A DNA stretch of 64,000 bases. Source: Candidatus Bathyarchaeota archaeon (GTDB lineage: Archaea; Thermoproteota; Bathyarchaeia; Bathyarchaeales; Bathycorpusculaceae). Below the pieces are notes generated by a model. That model made no database searches. It was given only the letters and a program-made list of their open reading frames with translations, and had not been told where the DNA came from. Numbering within the stretch: position 1 is the stretch's first letter; the number at the start of each line of letters is the position of its first letter. The DNA lies in NCBI GenBank assembly GCA_003151735.1, contig PLYI01000055.1:62001-126000 (forward strand), given 5' to 3'. The position numbers were made by a program, and so were the translations under genes. This document shows positions 1 through 8,089 of this stretch, piece by piece.

Positions 1-52
1 GAACTTGGAGTTTATGTATTTTTTCTGCCGTTGAACGGATTGTTTCTGCCAT
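1..52 (-). CDS. 5' end of a gene leaving the left edge (partial)
   Basis: A minus-strand reading frame starts with ATG at 52 and runs off the window edge; the visible residues begin MAETIRSTAEKIHKL. An AAGGT ribosome-binding site lies about 9 nt upstream and an A/T-rich TATA-like stretch lies near 90-103, so this looks like a true gene start divergent from the GH3-like gene. Between the two starts are two tandem copies of AAACGTT (66-79), which could be an operator. Only 17 codons are visible, so no family can be assigned. Confidence 0.35.
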   Translation of the reverse strand, partial: MAETIRSTAEKIHKLQV

Positions 53-136
53 GGTTCTCTACCTTAAACGTTAAACGTTTCGCAGTTCTATTTTATTTGT
101 GGAGAAGCATATAAGCAAATTCATACCAAATTAATA

Positions 137-1285
137 GTGAGCGTTATGTTGCCTGATGAAGATAGCATCAATGGTATTCTGCGACCGTACATTCAGCCAT
201 GGTATGATTCCATCGAGGATCCGCAGAAGGCGCAGGATGGTGTGCTAGCTGACTTGTTGCAGGGATACGGTGGAACAGAATATGGCATAAGCCACAATGC
301 TTCTCAAGTTAAGAGCATTGCTGATTATCGGATAAATTTTCCCATAATTAGCTATTCAGGGCTCACTTCGCACCTGAATCAGGTAAAAGAACGCAGTTAC
401 AGGGCGTTTTTGGCTGAACCGCCTGAATGCTGGGTTATGACACGTGGCTCAACAGGAAAATCCAAAGTCCTACCCGCAACAAAAACCCACCTAAAACAAA
501 TCTACAGCTGCGGCGCAAGAGGACTCATAAACTACGCAGTAAGAAAAAAGAACTACGAAGTTTTTCTGGGCGTCATCCTCAACTTAAATTTTCCCTCAAA
601 CGTCCACACAATGAACGTCGACGGTAAACAAGTCAATTACGGCTACAGTTCAGGCACCTACGCAAGACTAAATCCCATGTTTGATAGGGTAAGTCTTTTG
701 CCTCGCCAAGAAGAAATCGATGCTTTAGGCTGCGGTGTCAGTAGGAAAGATTGGGAAAAACGCTTCGACCTCGCCTACCAAATGGCTCTTAACCAAAACG
801 TATCCGCAGCCATGGGCGTAACCCCTGTGATTTTGTCCTTTGCCAGATATGTTAAGCGCAAATACGGAAAAAGACCCGGTGACATATGGAAAACCCAGGC
901 GCTCTTCTGCACCAGCGTGCCCAAAATCCACTTCAAGTACGGTCCCACCCTCAAATGGTACTTCGGTGACGTGCCAATTGTGGAAATGTACACTGCGACG
1001 GAAGGAGTCTTCGGTCAACAACTCGACGATTTACCCTACATAACGCCAAACTACGACTCATACCTCTTCGAAGTTGCCACAGGCAAAGGAGTAAAAATTC
1101 TGCATGAACTCAAACGTGGCGAATGGGGCAGACTGATCGTTTCCTCATGTATGTTTCCACGCTATGACATCGGCGACTTGATTGAAGCGGCAGGAAAAAA
1201 CCATTACCGCGTGTTCGGAAGAAAAAAATCTTTAACGCTTCTGGAACATAGGCTTTACCGAGCGTTTTTAGGAAGGCTAATCTAA
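137..1285 (+). CDS. GH3-family acyl-adenylating enzyme (acyl-amido synthetase-like)
   Basis: The protein (382 aa) resembles the GH3 branch of the adenylate-forming superfamily, whose plant members adenylate a carboxylic acid and join it to an amino acid. Visible signatures are the Ser/Thr-rich P-loop-like TRGSTGKSKVLP (about residues 102-113) and MYTATEGVFGQQ (about 285-296), matching the GH3 motif with the conserved EG. Plant GH3 proteins are near 600 aa; this one stops soon after a GRKK segment, so the usual C-terminal cap domain appears absent. The start is GTG at 137; an in-frame ATG follows at 146. Its 3' end overlaps the convergent zinc-ribbon gene by 4 bp. The substrate cannot be read from the sequence. 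Confidence 0.8.
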   Translation: MSVMLPDEDSINGILRPYIQPWYDSIEDPQKAQDGVLADLLQGYGGTEYGISHNASQVKSIADYRINFPIISYSGLTSHLNQVKERSYRAFLAEPPECWVMTRGSTGKSKVLPATKTHLKQIYSCGARGLINYAVRKKNYEVFLGVILNLNFPSNVHTMNVDGKQVNYGYSSGTYARLNPMFDRVSLLPRQEEIDALGCGVSRKDWEKRFDLAYQMALNQNVSAAMGVTPVILSFARYVKRKYGKRPGDIWKTQALFCTSVPKIHFKYGPTLKWYFGDVPIVEMYTATEGVFGQQLDDLPYITPNYDSYLFEVATGKGVKILHELKRGEWGRLIVSSCMFPRYDIGDLIEAAGKNHYRVFGRKKSLTLLEHRLYRAFLGRLI

Positions 1286-1689
1286 GATGGCTGAGGAGAA
1301 CGCTTCCGTGCAATAAAAGCTACGTAGACCGCACCGATGATGATGATTATGCCAATTATTAGCAGCATAATGGGCCAGACTTGTCCTGAATCAGTGAAGT
1401 AACCACTTATTTGCAGCACGGAGAAAAGTCCAAACGTAATCAGGATTAAACCGCCGATTAAGTAGCCGATAAATCCTGCCTCGCCTTTCTCTTGTTTTTC
1501 GCCTTTCTCAGGACGCTCCTGTTTTTCATGTTTCTCATTCTTCTCTGATTTCTCGTCTCTTCTGTGGGATGGTGGAGCAGGCGCTGGCGCAGGTTGAGCT
1601 GACGGAACGGCTTTTAATGATGCCCCGCAGTGAGGGCAGAAAACCATGGTTTCATCAATTTTGTTGCCGCAATTCGGACAATACGACAT
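1282..1689 (-). CDS. Zinc-ribbon membrane protein
   Basis: A 135-aa protein with an N-terminal double-CxxC zinc ribbon (CPNC and CPHC, residues 5-22). A Pro/Ala-rich linker and a highly charged Lys/Glu segment (about 45-70) follow, then two membrane helices (about 72-95 and 103-126). The ribbon and charged linker should face the cytoplasm and the two helices form a hairpin anchor. This is a common archaeal arrangement of unknown function; related layouts occur in this window at 6388-7083, 13512-13844 and 52525-52878. It ends convergently with the GH3-like gene. Confidence 0.8.
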   Translation of the reverse strand: MSYCPNCGNKIDETMVFCPHCGASLKAVPSAQPAPAPAPPSHRRDEKSEKNEKHEKQERPEKGEKQEKGEAGFIGYLIGGLILITFGLFSVLQISGYFTDSGQVWPIMLLIIGIIIIIGAVYVAFIARKRSPQPS

Positions 1690-1808
1690 GCAAGCTCACC
1701 CTAAATACAGTTTATCAGGTCTAGGTATTTAAAATATGCACATGCCCTCTTGAAGAGAAAGATATATTTGCCAAATGCTCCATTCTCGGATAGAGAATAA
1801 ACATCTTG

Positions 1809-2306
1809 ATGAACATCTTTAATCCGCAGGCGTTAACAGACAAGAAAAAAGAAAATCTGTTTACTGCCATCTACGTCGGCGGCCTCTTCATCATCATAGC
1901 TTTGATTTATTACATCCATGTAGCTGACAACCTTTGGAATGGCGTGATAAATTTTTTCACCTCTCTCACCCTTGCGCCCGTACCCACCACAGGCATCTCT
2001 TTGCCTGCGCCCTCGGACCCGACTGCGTACATGTCTCTCTATAACGCTGCTTTCCAACTTGCTATAGCTATAGGTATCTTAGAAATCGTGATTTTAGCGC
2101 TAAGAGTTTGGTTGGGTTCACCTGTGTCACGTAAAGCGGAGACCATTGAAAACATTGTTTTCTGGCTGGGTGCAAGCTACTTAATAGTTGCTTACCTTGA
2201 AAACATGACGATAATGAGCGAATGGTTTGTTTTCTGGGCTGGAATAATCCTTATCTTCGGGTTAGCGTTGGTGGCTCGAGCATTTGTGGTTTTAGCCAAA
2301 CGATAA
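1809..2306 (+). CDS. Four-helix integral membrane protein, unknown
   Basis: The product (about 165 aa) has four hydrophobic segments, roughly at residues 20-40, 80-100, 113-130 and 135-160, with short charged loops. No catalytic motif is visible. I prefer ATG at 1809 over TTG at 1806. The upstream region (1690-1805) is shared with the divergent zinc-ribbon gene and contains TATA-like A/T stretches. It meets the glycosyltransferase operon tail to tail with no spacer. I do not recognise the family. Confidence 0.72.
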   Translation: MNIFNPQALTDKKKENLFTAIYVGGLFIIIALIYYIHVADNLWNGVINFFTSLTLAPVPTTGISLPAPSDPTAYMSLYNAAFQLAIAIGILEIVILALRVWLGSPVSRKAETIENIVFWLGASYLIVAYLENMTIMSEWFVFWAGIILIFGLALVARAFVVLAKR

Positions 2307-3050
2307 CTACTGCTTTTTTACTTTCAGTTTCCACCAAAGCGACATTATCTGCCTGAACATATTCCAAGAATCCTTGAATAAGTTAACTTTGGTAGCTTTG
2401 CCGCTTTTCCATTCCACAGCAATCTCTTTCACTCGGAAGCCCTGCCTTTGGGCTCTTACCAAGATTTCTGTATCCCAAAACCAATGCGTCGCCTCAACCT
2501 TATCGAGTAACTCCATGAGTGGTTCTCTTTTGAAAGCTTTAAAGCCGCATTGGTGGTCTCGAAGTTTAGAGCCTAACATGCGTCTGACGAGGAAATTGTA
2601 GGTTTTGGAGCTTATGCCTCTGCTGAAGGTGCGTTCAGCCTTGCTCTCAGCCATCATCCTTGAGCCAGTTGAGAAGTCGTATCCTTCAACGGTGATTGCT
2701 TCAACAAGGGGCTTTAGGTACCTGAGGTCTGTGGCTAAATCTAAATCCATGTAAACCAAAACTTCACCGTTGCTCTGCTTAAACGCGTTGTTTAGTGCGG
2801 TTCCTCTTCCCAAGCGTTTTTCACGGTGAATGTGCCTGACAAACGGGGTTTTCTGCATTAGTTCCTCTGTGCGTTCGGCGGTGCCGTCGGTGCTGCCGTC
2901 TTCAGCAATGATTACTTCATAAGAATCTGCGAACTCGGTTAGGGTTTGGATGGTTTTCTCAACTGCTGGCTGCAGGTAGTCGACTTCGTTGTAAGCAGGA
3001 AGCACCACTGATACCTGAACTGTCTTACTGGGTGTGTTTAGTGTTGTCAT
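2307..3050 (-). CDS. Family 2 glycosyltransferase, dolichol-phosphate sugar synthase-like
   Basis: A GT-A fold glycosyltransferase of the DPM1/DPG synthase type, which moves mannose or glucose from a nucleotide sugar to dolichol phosphate at the inner membrane face. Visible motifs are VVLPAYNE at the N-terminus, EDGSTDGT, the metal-binding MDLDLATD, and the family segment DHQCGFKAF. There is no C-terminal membrane helix, as in soluble DPM1. I chose ATG 3050, which overlaps the upstream stop by one base (TAATG); a longer start at 3077 exists. It is the last gene of a three-gene glycosylation operon and probably makes the lipid-linked sugar used by the PMT-like enzyme. Confidence 0.9.
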   Translation of the reverse strand: MTTLNTPSKTVQVSVVLPAYNEVDYLQPAVEKTIQTLTEFADSYEVIIAEDGSTDGTAERTEELMQKTPFVRHIHREKRLGRGTALNNAFKQSNGEVLVYMDLDLATDLRYLKPLVEAITVEGYDFSTGSRMMAESKAERTFSRGISSKTYNFLVRRMLGSKLRDHQCGFKAFKREPLMELLDKVEATHWFWDTEILVRAQRQGFRVKEIAVEWKSGKATKVNLFKDSWNMFRQIMSLWWKLKVKKQ

Positions 3051-4861
3051 TACGCGAAATACCAGCTGGGGAACCATCTAAGATAGCTGTGAATAAATGA
3101 AGTTGATATAGGTGCGCCTGAAATCACAGAGTAAAAGAGCGCAAACACCGCTACCGTCCCCGCGAATATGGCTATGGCAGCAACCTTTCCTATGCGTGTA
3201 TTCCAGTACTTGTTAATGAAATAGGTTATTGCTAAGCAAAGCAGGGGAACGCTGAGATAGAAATGGTAGATGTATGTTGCTCTGCCTATGAAAACGTAAG
3301 GCAACCAAGAGAAGACGAATACAACAACGATGAATATTGCGGGTAAATCCCATCCCTTCGCGCGTATACTGATGCGTTGACGTGTAGATGACTTTGATAT
3401 TCGGCTCCACAAGCTCCTCGCCAATTCTCTCCCGTGAATAGCCCTCTCCGTTAAAACAAGCATTAAGGCAAAGCCAACCCACCAAACAACTGGGTTACCA
3501 AGAACCGTGATCGTGGAAACCATGTTGTTGGGCAAGCCATACGATATGTCAAACCATCTAGGCACGGAACCACTTATGCCGAACATGAAGGGCCAACTCC
3601 ACCAAGGAGCCGAAGATGAGTCGACTACATTGCCTGAATGGAAAGCAAACATGGCAGACTGCAAATGAATAATTGTTGGGAATGAGTCACCAGCAAGCAT
3701 GTCTGGGATATAGGTTGCAAAGTAAATCGCGACTGCAATGCCGATGAAGCCTAAAAGCAACAGGAAGGGTCGGTCAAAGAAAGCAACGTACTTGTCGCTT
3801 AAGCTCTTTTTTAGTTTTGACAGATCCTTTATTCTGACCGCTATCAGCAGCGCAAGCAAGCCGGCTGCGCCGTAGAGTGTAAACCATTTGGTTGAGAATC
3901 CCAATGCGAAGAAGACTACGGCTAAAAACAGCGGTAACACAGAGGTCTTCTTAAACCCAGTTTTAACCACGTTCATGAAGTAAATCAGGAAGAACAGTTG
4001 TGAAAGCAGCGAGAAGAACACCACATAAGTGTCAACTGTGCCAATGCGTGCCATCGTGAAATGCATAAAATCAAAAGCCAACAAAAACGCAGCTGAAAAC
4101 CCGCCAATCCACGTACCAAACAGCTTCTTCCCCAACAGATACATCAGAGGAATCATCAAGGTAGCGAATATTACGCCCATTATTCGCCAGCCAAACGGTG
4201 TTTCACCGAAAAGTGCCACTCCCGTGGCTTCCATCAGCTTCCCAAGTGGCGGGTGGGTTCGTTCATTAGGTATCTGGTGGTTAACATAGTTTTCTGCAGA
4301 CCTGGCGAAGTAAACTTCGTCAAAATACATCTTTGACATGTAAGTCGGAGGAATCTCAAGTTTGTTCTGTTCATCAATCAGTTTTCCTAAGGTTGGGTCG
4401 GTTGTGTTTTCGCCTGTGATTGCAACTATGGGTATTTGCTGGTTGGTTTGGCTTTCTGCTCCGATTTCCGCGATTTGTATGAAGGGTGAGAGGGGCTGGT
4501 CTGTGGGATTGGTTACGCCCCAGTTAGAGAACATCGGTTGAGAATCATAATTTACTGCTGTGACATTGAACTCTAAAAACTGAGTAGTCACACCTAAACC
4601 TATGGTTTGGTAAACTGAGTAGTCTGTGCCTCTTGGCTGCAAAGCAAATTGTCCCTGAGAGCTCCAGTTTCCAGGAACCCCCGAATACACGGTGACTGAT
4701 GCGTTGCCGCTGTGAACCCAAAAATAAACGTTCTGAACCTGCTGGTTCGAACCAAAGTTAATGTAAAAACTCTCTTGTGACGTAGTCTGCCAATTCGTGA
4801 CTGGATACGCAATTGAACCCACGTTCCAAGAGGCTATCCCAAAGAAAACTATCGATAACAA
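3050..4861 (-). CDS. PMT-family (GT39) protein O-mannosyltransferase
   Basis: A polytopic GT-C enzyme related to dolichyl-phosphate-mannose:protein mannosyltransferases. The luminal catalytic DE pair is in MYFDEVYFARSAENY, followed by the hallmark HPPLGK. About ten membrane helices follow. Residues 25-150 form an extracytoplasmic domain. The start is odd: TTG 4861 is the only standard start, yet the frame continues upstream to a stop at 4916-4918, adding a lysine-rich segment (KITKKD) suited to a cytoplasmic N-terminus. A GAGGTGA site is ideally spaced from an ATT codon at 4909, so initiation at ATT is possible (619 aa instead of 603). It sits between a GT87-like gene and the dolichol-phosphate sugar synthase. 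Confidence 0.9.
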   Translation of the reverse strand: MLSIVFFGIASWNVGSIAYPVTNWQTTSQESFYINFGSNQQVQNVYFWVHSGNASVTVYSGVPGNWSSQGQFALQPRGTDYSVYQTIGLGVTTQFLEFNVTAVNYDSQPMFSNWGVTNPTDQPLSPFIQIAEIGAESQTNQQIPIVAITGENTTDPTLGKLIDEQNKLEIPPTYMSKMYFDEVYFARSAENYVNHQIPNERTHPPLGKLMEATGVALFGETPFGWRIMGVIFATLMIPLMYLLGKKLFGTWIGGFSAAFLLAFDFMHFTMARIGTVDTYVVFFSLLSQLFFLIYFMNVVKTGFKKTSVLPLFLAVVFFALGFSTKWFTLYGAAGLLALLIAVRIKDLSKLKKSLSDKYVAFFDRPFLLLLGFIGIAVAIYFATYIPDMLAGDSFPTIIHLQSAMFAFHSGNVVDSSSAPWWSWPFMFGISGSVPRWFDISYGLPNNMVSTITVLGNPVVWWVGFALMLVLTERAIHGRELARSLWSRISKSSTRQRISIRAKGWDLPAIFIVVVFVFSWLPYVFIGRATYIYHFYLSVPLLCLAITYFINKYWNTRIGKVAAIAIFAGTVAVFALFYSVISGAPISTSFIHSYLRWFPSWYFA

Positions 4862-4893
4862 AACAATCGTTATGATGTCTTTTTTGGTTATTT

Positions 4894-6165
4894 TTAATCC
4901 GAAGTTAATTTGGGGTCACCTCTCTTTTGAGTTTGCTGTAGTGTGGGTGGTTGGGGATTTAGCCATCCGCGTCCTTTCAACTCGTACCACATTAGTACTG
5001 ACGCATACACAAGCATCAATAAATTGATAATGCTTACCAATGGAACGATGGGGTCTCGGGTTAAATCAGCAAAATTTGGGTAAGCAGCGTTGAGTGCATA
5101 TAGAACGTATGCTTCATTGACGAACAATGTCGCTGTCAACGCAACATACAGAAGACGGGTTTTTTTGAGAAGCGGAAACATCAAAGCTAACATAGCCATA
5201 GCTGGAAACATGTAACGCTCATGAATCCGCGTGGGCAACATAAAGAAACTAAACAATAGCATGAACGCCGCGAAAATAGCGAGATAATCGCCTGAAACTC
5301 TAAAACGCCTATGCAAAACGTAGAGCGTAAACACAGCGGCTACACCGAAAAGTATCCACCCAACAATGAAGAGACTGCCATCCGGCATCCACAGTAAGCC
5401 AAGCGCACCCCACAGATTAAAAGCGTTAATCGAAGCAAAAGCGTAACCACCATATGCGCCGAAGTATATGCCGCTCAAGAAAGACACAGGGTTGCTCCAT
5501 TCAAACGGCAAAATAACCACGAAAACCGTTGCGGCAAAGGCAAGCACAGATGTCAGCAGCCTCTTCAATCCATTCTTCTTGTAAATCAAAAGAATAATCA
5601 ACGGGGCTAAAGCTATGCCCTGCGGCTTAGTAAGGATGCCCAACGCGAAGGTAACGGCAGACATTTCTGGTTTGCTTTTAAGCGCAAGAAGCAGGGAGAG
5701 AACTAAAAAGAAAGCGTAGACAGCGTCGTATTGTCCCCAGACTGCCGCGTTGTAAATTACTGCTGGGTTAAACACATAGAGTGCCATTGAAAGAATAGCT
5801 ATCTTAAATGTGGCTTGTTTTCTGACAAAAACGTAAATGAGTAATCCTGTGGCTAAATCAAAGAGGTTCGGAACAACCTTAACCATGGCTGCCATGCTTA
5901 TGTTTGAAGCGTTGGCTAATGATCCGAACGCCCAAAAAATGTACACGTTAAACGGCGGGTAATCAGCGAATCCTGCAAGAGAATAGAATGGTCTTATACC
6001 ATGCTGAGATGCCGTTGTAAACCAAGAGATAAAATCTCCTGTGTCAACTGGGTACCCTTTTAGGGGAAATAGAAGAACCCTAACTAAGGTGGAAACGGCA
6101 AGCACCACAGCTAAAATTGCAATCTCGCGTTTGGCAAACGAGAAGTTAACCGCGTTTCCCCCCAA
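4894..6165 (-). CDS. GT-C membrane glycosyltransferase (GT87-like)
   Basis: A 423-aa polytopic protein with about ten helices and the features of prenyl-phosphate-sugar-dependent GT-C enzymes. An acidic luminal loop follows helix 1 (YPVDTGDFISW), and DYPPF, VWGQYDAVY and KPQG motifs follow. The pattern fits the GT87/DUF2029 and ALG-like group, which add hexoses or pentoses to lipid-linked glycans. The C-terminal 25 residues are polar and cytoplasmic. It is the first gene of the three-gene minus-strand operon; its coding end overlaps the possible ATT start region of the PMT-like gene. Sugar and acceptor are unknown. Confidence 0.85.
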   Translation of the reverse strand: MGGNAVNFSFAKREIAILAVVLAVSTLVRVLLFPLKGYPVDTGDFISWFTTASQHGIRPFYSLAGFADYPPFNVYIFWAFGSLANASNISMAAMVKVVPNLFDLATGLLIYVFVRKQATFKIAILSMALYVFNPAVIYNAAVWGQYDAVYAFFLVLSLLLALKSKPEMSAVTFALGILTKPQGIALAPLIILLIYKKNGLKRLLTSVLAFAATVFVVILPFEWSNPVSFLSGIYFGAYGGYAFASINAFNLWGALGLLWMPDGSLFIVGWILFGVAAVFTLYVLHRRFRVSGDYLAIFAAFMLLFSFFMLPTRIHERYMFPAMAMLALMFPLLKKTRLLYVALTATLFVNEAYVLYALNAAYPNFADLTRDPIVPLVSIINLLMLVYASVLMWYELKGRGWLNPQPPTLQQTQKRGDPKLTSD

Positions 6166-6387
6166 TCAAAAAACAGTTGGCACTCATGGAATAAGAAGCT
6201 TTTTCCCAAACAAGTCTTCCTAACGCCTAAGAAGGATAAATCAATATTGGTGTTTTCAGGCGCCAAAGGATGCGAATTATAATTTAAACTGGTGGTGTTG
6301 AGTATCGGTATCTAATCTGTTCAGGATTGGTTCAAGCAAGACCCTAAGAGATTAGATATAAATCAAAAAAAAATAAAAAAGGAATTC

Positions 6388-7083
6388 TTAAACATCCACT
6401 TTTTTGCCACAGTTGGAACAATAAGTTGCTTGCGGTTTCAGTGGTGTGCCGCAATTAGAGCAGTATATCGGTGTTGGTCCTGCTGAAGGCTGCGCAGGCG
6501 ACGAAGTGTATCCATAGGGCTGCGAAGCGTACGGTTGCTGTGGAGATTTCATAGTGAAGAAGCCTACTATTGCAAATATCCACGCGATGAATATCAGTAG
6601 TACGCCGAATCCGATTATCGTCAGTATAGCGCCCAGCCAAAGTAAAGTGCCTGCAGTTTCAAACGAGTGTTCCCCTGACTTTTGCTCGAGTGTGTTGAAT
6701 GTTTTTCTCAGATGTGTAGCTGCGAGGACGTAGAATACGAATGCGACTACTAGAAACGCGATGCCAACTGCTAATCCAATTGCATGGCCAATGCCGAATG
6801 ATGCTGGAAAGTCGTTAAAGTTGATATTTATGAAAGCAACTATGAATCCAGCGCCTGCAACTGCCAACGCGATTAAGGCAACAATGTAATACTTGACGCC
6901 TGTTAACGCGTTCTGGTAGATTTCGTTGTCTTGATAGTAGTTCGCGAACTCTTTCATTGCCCTGAGTAATAGGATGACGCCTATGATGCCAAGTACCCAG
7001 CCCACGTATGGAACCAAGCCGAGTATGGTTAATATTGAGCCTTCCACGGCTAAAGTTTTGCTGTATTGGAAATTTGTTCCCAT
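6388..7083 (-). CDS. DUF996-type membrane protein with C-terminal zinc ribbon
   Basis: The 231-aa protein has an N-terminal GTNFQYSKTLA segment followed by about five helices (residues 15-40, 63-88, 95-122, 143-175), typical of DUF996. A Pro/Gln/Tyr-rich linker leads to a double-CxxC zinc ribbon at the C-terminus (YCSNCG twice, about residues 207-227). DUF996 proteins are common and often multicopy in archaea but have no known role. An AGGAG-like site precedes the start. It is monocistronic. About 220 bp without genes separate it from the GT-C operon start. Confidence 0.85.
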   Translation of the reverse strand: MGTNFQYSKTLAVEGSILTILGLVPYVGWVLGIIGVILLLRAMKEFANYYQDNEIYQNALTGVKYYIVALIALAVAGAGFIVAFININFNDFPASFGIGHAIGLAVGIAFLVVAFVFYVLAATHLRKTFNTLEQKSGEHSFETAGTLLWLGAILTIIGFGVLLIFIAWIFAIVGFFTMKSPQQPYASQPYGYTSSPAQPSAGPTPIYCSNCGTPLKPQATYCSNCGKKVDV

Positions 7084-7283
7084 TTGTTTTTTCTCCTAAA
7101 TTTTTATTTTCCTACCTCACTACAAGGTGTGTGCGCGATATAGCCCTAACATTTAGAGCTGCACATCTAAGGGTTAGAGTCATAAGCAAACCACCAAATA
7201 ATAGTGAAAACATGGAAACAAAATTTAGCTGCAGGGGTCTGTTTATCTTTGCGGCTGTTGCTTAGCAGGAGCAGTGAGTGTAA

Positions 7284-7760
7284 GTGTCAAAGTCACGTGG
7301 AATAAGCGCTGATATTCAGTCGCCCAGAACCAAGCTGCTGTACTTCATCTATTCAGCCTCTAACAACAGAATTAAGGCTAACCCGGGCGTAAAATCAAGC
7401 TTGTGTTCTGCTTTGGGCTACAAGTCTGACGGACATTTCCACTACGACTGGAACTATCTGATGAACGCAGGCATGATAGAGGAAAAACAAGGCTACTTTC
7501 AGGTGACAGACGCGGGAAAGAAAGAGTTCACTCTACAAGCTACGGCTTCCAGAAGCAACTTGACGATGATTGCAATAGGAGTCGCCATGGTTTTCTTCAC
7601 TTTAACGCTTGAACTTGGAATTCTGCCCAAAGAAAGCGTGTTATTTTTCGGAGTCGTACTGATTATTGTTGGCGCACTCTTCTTAGGCGTGAACAAAAGA
7701 AACAAACCGAAAATGCCACCTAAAGCACGAGACTTGCTTAAAGAATTAAATCGGCGCTAA
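7284..7760 (+). CDS. Winged-helix protein with two C-terminal membrane helices
   Basis: A 158-aa protein. Residues 12-90 look like a winged helix: a helical segment (TKLLYFIYSASNNRIK), a recognition helix in HFHYDWNYLMNAGMIEEK, and a wing ending VTDAGKKEF. Two helices follow (about 95-113 and 119-137), then a basic tail. It may be a membrane-tethered DNA-binding regulator, a type frequent in archaea; this is inference. The start is GTG 7284. The gene ends just before the degenerate tRNA-Thr fragment that marks the left end of the first island. Confidence 0.72.
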   Translation: MSKSRGISADIQSPRTKLLYFIYSASNNRIKANPGVKSSLCSALGYKSDGHFHYDWNYLMNAGMIEEKQGYFQVTDAGKKEFTLQATASRSNLTMIAIGVAMVFFTLTLELGILPKESVLFFGVVLIIVGALFLGVNKRNKPKMPPKARDLLKELNRR

Positions 7761-7768
7761 ATTATTAA

Positions 7769-7804
7769 TTGGAGCCTTCGGCGGCATTTGGACCGCGATC
7801 ATGG
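7769..7804. repeat. Degenerate copy of the tRNA-Thr 3' end (probable old attachment site)
   Basis: This stretch matches the last ~36 nt of the tRNA-Thr gene at 14819-14895 in the same orientation. The first 16 bases (TTGGAGCCTTCGGCGG) are identical; then there is a G to C change, a missing C, a C to T change and divergence in the anticodon-arm part. It cannot encode a tRNA. A partial 3' tRNA copy in direct orientation is what tRNA-targeting archaeal integrases leave behind, so I read it as the far boundary of a 7-kb island. Confidence 0.55.
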
Positions 7805-7811
7805 CCAGTCA

Positions 7812-8072
7812 TCATTGAATTAGCTCTATTCCTTTAATGGATTTAAAGTGCTTGTCCCGAGTCAGGATACTTTCGCCATTTGTTTTGGCTATTGCAGCAA
7901 TTAGAATGTCAAATTCGCTGATCATTTTGCCCGATTTTTTTAATTCGCAAAATATGTTTGATGCCTCCTCGCATGCTTCTGGAGACAAATCAAGAACTTG
8001 CATCTTGGATATCGCTTCTTTAACATGTTTTAGGTTGTCTTCAGGTTTCGATGAGAGGCGCGCACCTTTCAA
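7812..8072 (-). pseudogene. VapC-type PIN-domain toxin, N-terminal part missing
   Basis: The 86 residues match only the second half of a VapC-like PIN ribonuclease, including the late acidic stretch ISEFDILIAAIAKT and the final TRDKHF. The first ~45 residues, with the essential first Asp and the middle acidic residue, are missing. The upstream DNA is already the 3' end of the radical-SAM gene. The nominal start is a TTG inside the fold. No VapB-like partner is present. It lies next to the degenerate attachment site, so it is probably a remnant cut by rearrangement. Confidence 0.6.
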
Positions 8073-8089
8073 AAATATACTTCCCGGTA

